This document shows, in pieces, positions 55,691 through 64,000 of a stretch of DNA of 64,000 nucleotides. Origin of the DNA: Cladocopium goreaui (Eukaryota > Sar > Dinophyceae > Suessiales > Symbiodiniaceae); assembly GCA_947184155.2 (NCBI GenBank), contig CAMXCT020005079.1:342822-406821 (forward strand), in the 5' to 3' direction. The number at the start of each line of letters is the position of its first letter. The stretch's first letter is position 1. The position numbers and the translations under genes were made by a program. The notes under the pieces were generated by a model. The model did not search any database. It had not been told where the DNA came from and worked only from the letters and a program-made list of their open reading frames with translations.

Positions 55691-56700
55691 GATGCTTTTC
55701 CAAATCACATGCTGTGCCTATCTTTTGGCGGTCAACTACCCACAGCTGCGCCATCTTGCCATTCTTCAAGAATCAAAAATCATAGCAGGCTGGGTGGAAT
55801 CAGTAAAAACCGGGAGTGGGAGAATGCTTTGGGAGACTCGCTGTCCTCATCTCGTACCGCGAAGCGCAAGACAAATCTCTCTGCATTTTGTGCTCTCCTT
55901 GATGACCCAGGTTGAAACATTAAGCCGAACTTCTTTTGATGCCCTCCCAACGAAAGAGCTGGAGAGTGGGCATGCCAATCCGTGGTCCCCCAGCTGGAGA
56001 GCATCAAGGGTATGGACTTCGCTGACACTGCGGTGTCTCTGACACAATCGCAACTGGACTTCAGCACAACCCGGAAGGGATCTGTGGACGTCATGTCTCA
56101 AACGAACTGAAGCGGAAAAAATAAAGAGAGGGACAATCGGTTGACTTTGTCTTCTGCCACATCCTTCGCAATCAAATGAAAGGAACTTACGCTTCAAATT
56201 CAAGATCTGCGGCTCCAGTGCAACGACTTCAACTCCAAAAGACGCATAAAACGGTTCACACTACATCCCTAGATTCCTTTCTTGGGTGCCCTTCCAATAA
56301 TGGCTCAACCTCTACAAAGGCAGAACACACCACACAGCATGCAGCGTCTGGACAATACAAGCACTCTTGCGAGATTTGTTCCTCGATGAAAAAATTGTGC
56401 GCGCGGATGTGAAGGAACCCCCAGAGCCGTTGGTATGGGTAAAAGGTATATCTGGCAGGTCTGTCATATCTCGTCATGTCCCAGCAGCTGCTTGCAAAGG
56501 AACAACCCTTGAAGGCCGCTGGTTCCTGCAAAACACGTTTGGCAGTAGACACTGACGGCTGCAGGCGTGAAATCCTACAAAGTCTTGCCACAAAAGTATG
56601 TGACAAGTGCAACAGGTTTGGAGGCCCGGCAATTGTTTGCGCAACGTGCACTGCTCTCATGAACTGCAAATATACACTTTCTTGCTCCTTAAAAGCGGAT

Positions 56701-59045
56701 GCAGCAGTTAAAAGCGTTTGGCAGGACAACCCAACCGTGCTTTGTCTCTCATTCAAAGGGAATCTGAAATCTTTTTGCGATCTGCCCCCCAGGACACGTC
56801 CGTCTTCGGTTTCGATATCCAGGTGCTAAATTCGTAAAGGCCAGCGACTATGCTGCGTGCGTCGTCTGCAGTGTGAGCTGGCTGTAGATTTGTAGAAATC
56901 TAGAAGTCACTGTGACTGGAGTGTCATCTTTGAGCCATGACCCACCAAAACACTGTTGCAGGGACATGAGGAAAAGTATCGGCGCGTTCCCCTCTGAACA
57001 ACCGGAAGGAATGTCTTGGCAGCAGTAGTTGAAAACAGCAACGTTGAAAAACTCAGGCATGACCACCTGCAAAAGATGATGACATCGGCCATGCCAAGAG
57101 ATGAAGTTCTATGCAAGGTTTGCCCACTACAGGTATATGGCCGATCCGTTCTTGCTCTACCATGCATCATCTGCTGAGAGACTGCTCAATCTAGTAGCAC
57201 TTCCACCAGTTCGTATCTGCACCGGCGCTCTTGTGTTGTGCAATATCGGGGATCTGCTTTGTGGATACTTTGGCTCGAACTTTGCACATCTGAAGGAATG
57301 GGACAGACCGCTCATGATGAGATTGAATCTGCCCTTTTGTCTGCATTTCGTCAATTCCCAGCAAGACCACAGCCAGCTTAGGAGCAAACCCATTTCCTCT
57401 GCTCTGAGCTGCAAAAATATGTCGTCCCACCAGCTGATATAACATGTCCGTTAGCTTTCGCTTCAAAAATGAAAGTGCAGGCGACCCTTTAGCCTTATTC
57501 TTGGTATGCGTCATCCTATTTCAAGGTTACAGCACACCCAAACCTCTGTATTGGGCATTCATGAGAGAGCGCTGCCACATTCAGGCGGAGAAGCAAATTC
57601 TCACTTTCTTTGATGCAGTCCAAGAGGCAGGTGCCTTAAGCTGCTTCATCTGCAGAGCCTAGGTGCAAATCGGCAGCCACAGTTCTTGTCATATGCAGTC
57701 ATGCCGTATCGGCACTCTGCGACAGGATTTTCACATCGCGAAAGCATCTGCCTGACCATGTTCGCGGGCTACATTTGAATAGGAAACTGACAAGTTCATT
57801 TGCTTTGACTCATGCGTTGGCGTGCTGTTAGTGTAATGTGCGCTGTCATTGGCTGTGTGTTGGTCCTTGCAACGTTTCCAACAAAAGGCTTCCCTACAAA
57901 TGTCAATGCTGAAGGGATCCAGCAGTTAAAAGCTTTTGGCAGGACAACCCAATCGTGCTTTGTCTCTCGTTCAAAGGGAATCCTGAAATCTTTTTGCGAT
58001 CTGCTCCCCAGGACATGTCCGTCTTCGGTTTCGATATCCAGGTGCTCAGTTCGTAAAGGCCAGCGACTATGCTGCGTGCGTCGTCTGCAGTCTGAGCTGG
58101 CTGTAGATTTGTAGAAATCTAGAAGTCACTGTGACTGGAGTCTCATCTTTGAGCCATGACCCACCAAAACACTGTTGCAGGGACATGAGGAAAAGTATCG
58201 GCGCGTTCCCCTCTGAACAACCGGAAGGAATGTCTTGGCAGCAGTAGTTGAAAACAGCAACGTTGAGAAACTCAGGCATGACCACCTGCAAAAGATGATG
58301 ACATCGGCCATGCCAAGAGATGAAGTTCTATGCAAGGTTTGCCCACTACAGGTATATGGCCGATCCGTTCTTGCTCTACCATGCATCATCTGCTGAGAGA
58401 CTGCTCAATCTAGTAGCACTTCCACCAGTTCGTATCTGCACCGGCGCTCTTGTGTTGTGCAATATCGGGGATCTGCTTTGTGGATATTTTGGCTCGAACT
58501 TTGCACATCTGAAGGAATGGGACAGACCGCTCATGATGAGATTGAATCTGCCCTTTTGTCTGCATTTCGTCAATTCCCAGCAAGGCCACAGCCAGCTTAG
58601 GAGCAAACCCATTTCCTCTGCTCTGAGCTGCAAAAATATGTCGTCCCACCAGCTGATATAACATGTCCGTTAGCTTTCGCTTCAAAAATGAAAGTGCAGG
58701 CGACCCTTTAGCCTTATTCTTGGTATGCGTCATCCTATTTCAAGGTTGCAGCACACCCAAACCTCTGTATTGGGCATTCATGAGAGAGCGCTGCCACATT
58801 CAGGCGGAGAAGCAAATTCTCACTTTCTTTGATGCAGTCCAAGAGGCAGGTGCCTTAAGCTGCTTCATCTGCAGAGCCTAGGTGCAAATCGGCAGCCACA
58901 GTTCGTCATATGCAGTCATGCCGTATCGGCACTCTGCGACAGGATTTTCACATCACGAAAGCATCTGCCTGATCATGTTCGCGGGATACATAGGAATAGG
59001 AAACTGACAAGTTCATTTGCTTTGACTCATACGTCGGCGTGCTGC
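56701..59045. repeat. 1219-bp tandem duplication, two near-identical copies
   Basis: 56701-57828 and 57920-59045 match almost base for base (for example 'cagcagttaaaagcgtttgg', 'gaagttctatgcaaggtttg'). A truncated third copy starts at 60298. The minus strand keeps a 107-residue open reading in both copies (57514-57191 and 58733-58410) with only two amino-acid changes. Confidence 0.9.
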
Positions 59046-59110
59046 CAGTATGGCTTCAAGCCAGGTTTCCCGTTGAGGCTTTTGCCACTCTGTTTGGTTC
59101 CGTAAAGTGC

Positions 59111-60300
59111 AATTCCTTGAGACACAGGCTCTGGGCTGGTGCTAATTTCGCACTGCTGGCATGAGCAGCAAGCATGTGCATTCACCGCAGCTTTGAATAT
59201 TGAGCAGCCTGTGGAGTCACCAGGAAGAAACGCGGAGCACGCCGCAAGCCAGGAGTTCACTACTACATAACGAATACGCAACTTGGCAAACACTCAAACT
59301 TTTGTACGCGAGCCACGTTTTCACTTTCTCTGGACATCCCAAGATTACTCAGGTGGCCCCCGAGGAGGTGTTCAGCTCGTCCTCCGACTATGCCATCTAA
59401 TGATACCTGGGGAATGTGTAATGTGCGCTGGGTGCTGGTCCTTGCAACGTTTCCAACAAAAGGCTACCCTACCAATGTCAATGCTGAAGGGCGGCAGCAG
59501 TTAAAGGCGCTTGGCAATTCCTTGAGACACAGGCCCTGGCTGGTGCTAATTTCGAACTGCTGGCATGAGCAGCAAGCATGTGCATTCACCGCAGCTTTGA
59601 ATATTGAGCAGCCTGTGGAGTCACCAGGAAGAAACGCGGAGCACGCCGCAAGCCAGGAGTTCACTACTACATAACGAATACGCAACTTGGCAAACACTCA
59701 AACTTTTGTACGCGAGCCACGTTTTCACTTTCTCTGGACATCCCAAGATTACTCAGGTGGCCCCCGAGGAGGTGTTCAGCTCGTCCTCCGACTACGCCAT
59801 CTAAAGATACCTGGGGAATGTGTCATGTGCGCTGGGTGCTGGTCCTTGCAACGTTTCCAACAAAAGCCTACCCTACCAATGTCAATGCTGAAGGGCGGCA
59901 GCACTTAAAAGCCAATTCCTTGAGACACAGGCCCTGGCTGGTGCTAATTTCGAACTGCTGGCATGAGCAGCAAGCATGTGCATTCACCGCAGCTTTGCAT
60001 ATTGAGCAGCCTGTGGAGTCACCAGGAAGAAACGCCGAGCACGCCGCAAACCAAAAAATTCACTGCTACAGAACGAATACGCAACTTGGCAAACACTCAA
60101 ACTTTTGTACGCGAGCCACGTTTTCACTTTCTCTGGACATCCCAAGATTACTCAGGTGGCCCCCCAGAAGGTGTTCTGCTCGTCCTTCGACTACGCCATC
60201 TAAAGATACCTGGGGAATGTGTAATGTGCGCTGTGTGTTGGTCCTTGCAACGTTTCCAACAAAAGGCTTCCCTACAAATGTCAATGCTGAAGGGATGCAG
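59111..60300. repeat. ~400-bp tandem repeat, three copies
   Basis: Units start 'aattccttgagacacaggc' at 59111, 59516 and 59914 (spacing 405 and 398 bp). Each contains 'ctttgaatattgagcagcct' or a close variant, and 'caagattactcaggtggccc'. Confidence 0.9.
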
Positions 60301-60650
60301 CAGTTAAAAGCGTTTGGCAGGACAACCCAATCGTGCTTTGTCTCTCGTTCAAAGGGAATCCTGAACTCATTTTGCGATCTGCTCCCCAGGACATGTCCGT
60401 CTTCGGTTTCGATATCCAGGTGCTCAGTTCGTAAAGGCCAGCGACTATGCTGCGTGCGTCGTCTGCAGTCTGAGCTGGCTGTAGATTTGTAGAAATCTAG
60501 AAGTCACTGTGACTGGAGTGTCATCTTTGAGCCATGACCCACCAAAACACTGTTGCAGGGACATGAGGAAAAGTATCGGCGCGTTCCCCTCTGAACAACC
60601 GGAAGGAATGTCTTGTCAGCAGTAGTTGAAAACAGCAACGTTGAAAACCT

Positions 60651-62125
60651 CAGGCACGACCATCTGCAAGAGCTTGGGCAAAGTTCTTTCAGTCTTTCAA
60701 GGACATCCGGTCGAAGCGAATCACCAGTACGAAGTCCAAGACAAAATTTGAGGAGAGAGGTTCAGGGTCAGGAGAAGCGTAAAGACCACCGCTCAGGCTT
60801 GACAAGAAGCCTGTAGTCGCATATCCAAGAGCATGTCAGCCAAGAGGAATCGTCAACCAGAATGACTTCTCAAAATAGTCTGAAAGTTTCTTGTATCCTC
60901 TCCATAGAACCTCGTCTCCCATGCTTTGACAGGAACGGCATATCATCAATTTCCGAAAATCTCCCCGCATTGGCTATTGGTCAGGAGCTGGCTGCAATTT
61001 GAGCACGCAGCTGACAAGCTGCGTCAGAGTTGTCCGAAATCGACCTTGAAAGTTTCGGGTTGTGAATATCAAAACCTGAGACTGCAAAGGCATCCGACAA
61101 ACGCGCCTGCGTTCTGGACATTCAAGAGTAAAGGGAAATTTGACCCAAGTCATGTGGACACACGATGCAAACTACCAAAGTTGAATTTGCCAGCTAGGAG
61201 CTGTCTGTTGAACCAAACTCCTTGGACACAAAAACGCAGGGTGCTGTTGAAATCCTGGATTGAGTGCCAGAAATTCCGATCACCGTAGCAATGTCAGGAA
61301 CGATTTGGAATCTCCGTTGCATGTAATCACTTGCTTGAGGCAGCAAGTGGCCTTTTAGTCAAAAGCCCTGCAATGCAAGTACCCTTGAAAATCCAGCTCA
61401 ATCCTCCAGATCTCAGGCCAAACATGATTGTAGAACTGTAGAATGATAATGGAACCGAAGATGTTTGGGTTTTAAATACATCATGCCATCCCTCAAACGC
61501 TTCGGTTGCTCGACCTCCCCAAAATTCCTGTGGACAAGCATGTTTCTTTGCAACATGTTGCAGCTATTTAAGGCGCCTGCCACACTGGATTTGAACGGAT
61601 CCAAGAAATGCGTATACGCGACTGGCCCACCCAGCAGAACCAACCAAGCAAGGCCGAGTTGAAAAGACTGGGAAAAGAGAGACACTTGATCTTAAGCAAC
61701 CGCTGAATTTTGTCTTGTCACCACACATTTCGCCAGCAACTGCCTGTTGAAAGTTTGGCTGAGGAGAGCAAAATCGTGGAGAAAATGCCATGGGACAAGA
61801 CTCTGCAGGGCTGCTTGAGTCGTGGTTTCCTTCATTTGAAGAAAGTTGTCATTTCCACACAGGCACTGAAGTTTCTTCGCACCATACATGCTGAAATAGA
61901 TCGACCAAACTGCACTCTTTGCAGAGGACTTTGGAGTTCTCTGAAGCCACCTGCATGCACGGTCAAAATGTGGGGACAAAATGCGGGGTCACAAGGTTTC
62001 ATGAGAGTAGAAACATTTAAAAAAAACAAAACAAGCTTCGGTGGTATCCCCAACAGCAGCAGTAATTTATTTTCACGGAATTTGCCGTCCGAAATGTGCT
62101 GGAACTTGACCTAAAACCTCAGCTA
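60651..62125. other. Spacer, no gene resolved
   Basis: Ordinary-composition DNA with short ORFs on both strands (for example plus 60926-61288 and plus 61710-62114). No domain or splice support. Confidence 0.35.
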
Positions 62126-62767
62126 AGCCGACACATTCCCGGAATCGCACCTTGAACCCTCGTTGAGTCTGGCCAACCTCTGCACCAAGACCTTCCGAAC
62201 CTTCTCCGAAACATTCTCCGGAACTTTCCGGAACCTCGTTGAACCTGGCGGCTCTGCACCAAAGCCTTCCGGAACCTCCTCCGGAACTTTCCGGAACCTC
62301 GTTGAACCTGGCCCGCCTCTGCACCAAGACCTTCCGAACCTTCTCCGAGACCTTGTCCAGAACTTTCCGGAACCTCGTTGAACTTGGCGGCTCTGCACCA
62401 AAAACCTTCCAGAACCTCCTCCGGAACTTTCCGGAACCTCGTTGAACCTGGCCCGCCTCTGCACCAAGACCTTCCGAACCTTCTCCGAAACATTCTCCGG
62501 AACTTTCCGGAACCTCGTTGAACCTGGCGGCTCTGCACCAAAGCCTTCCGGAACCTCCTCCGGAACTTTCCGGAACCTCGTTGAACCTGGCCCGCCTCTG
62601 CACCAAGACCTTCCGAACCTCCTCCGAGACCTTGTCCAGAACTTTCCGGAACCCCCCAAGACCTTCCGGAACCTTCTCCGGAACCTCGTTGAACCTGACC
62701 CGGCGCCTGCACCAGTACACACCGGAGCATATCTGGGCTGAAGACCCCATTAGTTTACGCTGTTGGG
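62126..62767. repeat. Satellite array with unique tail (right copy), 279-bp higher-order unit
   Basis: Same family as 1-525. Units of about 60 bp ('aacctcgttgaacctggcgg' followed by 'ctctgcaccaaagccttccg') are organised as a 279-bp higher-order repeat (62181 versus 62460). The tail 62702-62767 matches 466-525 nearly base for base. The minus strand is open for 225 residues through the repeat. Confidence 0.88.
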
Positions 62768-62984
62768 GAAAAACTGATCATACCGAACTTAGTCCAACAT
62801 ATTGCTGCCAAGTGGCGCAAATATTGGAAGTCACCCAGCACTGCAAATATGCCAGCAAGATCCATCATGACCTCTGAAATCAAGCATCTGCTTCACCAGA
62901 CGCCGATGGAAAGTCCTCAGTTGAGCAAGAAAACCCACCAATTCGTTTGCGAAGGCTCATGTTTCACTGATTCAACGCACGTTT

Positions 62985-64000
<1,016 letters not shown>

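Larger units (their letters stand above)
53990..60650. repeat. Composite block of nested segmental duplications
   Basis: About 6.7 kb made of related modules. Module 54027-54790 recurs at about 55889-56690 (offset about 1.86 kb). A 379-bp unit is repeated in tandem at 54588-55690. Module 56701-57828 recurs at 57920-59045 (offset 1219 bp), with a third partial copy at 60298-60650. A ~400-bp unit is repeated three times at 59111-60300. Copies differ by few substitutions, so at least some steps are recent. Both strands have open frames in most modules (plus: VCDKCNRFGGPAIVCATCTA, Cys-rich; minus: HAHSPVLSLGGH-type). I cannot tell which, if any, is coding. Confidence 0.88.

Noticed and set aside
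62073-62750. 225-residue Arg/Phe/Pro-rich minus-strand ORF
   Set aside because: Read-through of the satellite in all three frames; no sign of selection on one frame.

Overview
The window looks like nuclear DNA of a dinoflagellate, most like the Symbiodiniaceae/Polarella type. Evidence: genes cut into very short exons (33-321 bp); introns that keep an AG acceptor but start with GC, GA or GT (13 GC-AG, 6 GT-AG and 3 GA-AG among 22 introns whose ends I fixed by reading frame and protein family); a G usually following the acceptor; and very heavy satellite content. No bacterial gene organisation is present. No splice-leader RNA, tRNA or rRNA gene was recognised.

Every cellular gene I can identify is on the minus strand. 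From right to left (5' to 3'): an unidentified multi-exon gene (42.4-43.8 kb); the 5' exons of an ABC1/ADCK/UbiB-family atypical kinase (35.7-37.6 kb); a BCS1-like AAA ATPase (34.0-18.4 kb); the 3' exons of the ABC1 kinase (13.0-11.0 kb); unassigned exons (8.5-10.1 kb); a J-domain (DnaJ-type) protein (7.9-5.5 kb); and a small two-exon gene with an N-myristoylation-type start (3.7-3.0 kb). The order means that the BCS1-like gene appears to lie inside one intron of the ABC1 gene, in the same orientation. One BCS1 intron is itself about 9.7 kb and carries a retroelement and several satellites.

The retroelement (19754-26244, plus strand, antisense to the host gene) is the main mobile feature. It has 345-bp terminal direct repeats (4 differences), lies in a (GT)n run, and encodes a GIY-YIG endonuclease upstream of a reverse transcriptase, with a Cys-rich CxC patch between them. 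That is the layout of the permuted N-terminal-endonuclease Penelope-like elements. It also carries extra ORFs, one with an ADP-ribosyltransferase-like HATS motif, a YVDN instead of YxDD catalytic motif, and strong interleaved complementary stems in each terminal repeat. Several frame breaks suggest this copy is decaying.

The rest is mostly satellites and duplications: 0-1.5 kb, 8.7 kb, 13.5-17.2 kb, 18.7-19.8 kb, 26.2-31.1 kb, a nested tandem-duplication block at 54.0-60.7 kb, and a microsatellite field at 63-64 kb. The first 0.5 kb and 62.1-62.8 kb hold two copies of one satellite family with the same unique tail. From 38 to 62 kb there are many short ORFs, but few can be separated from chance.
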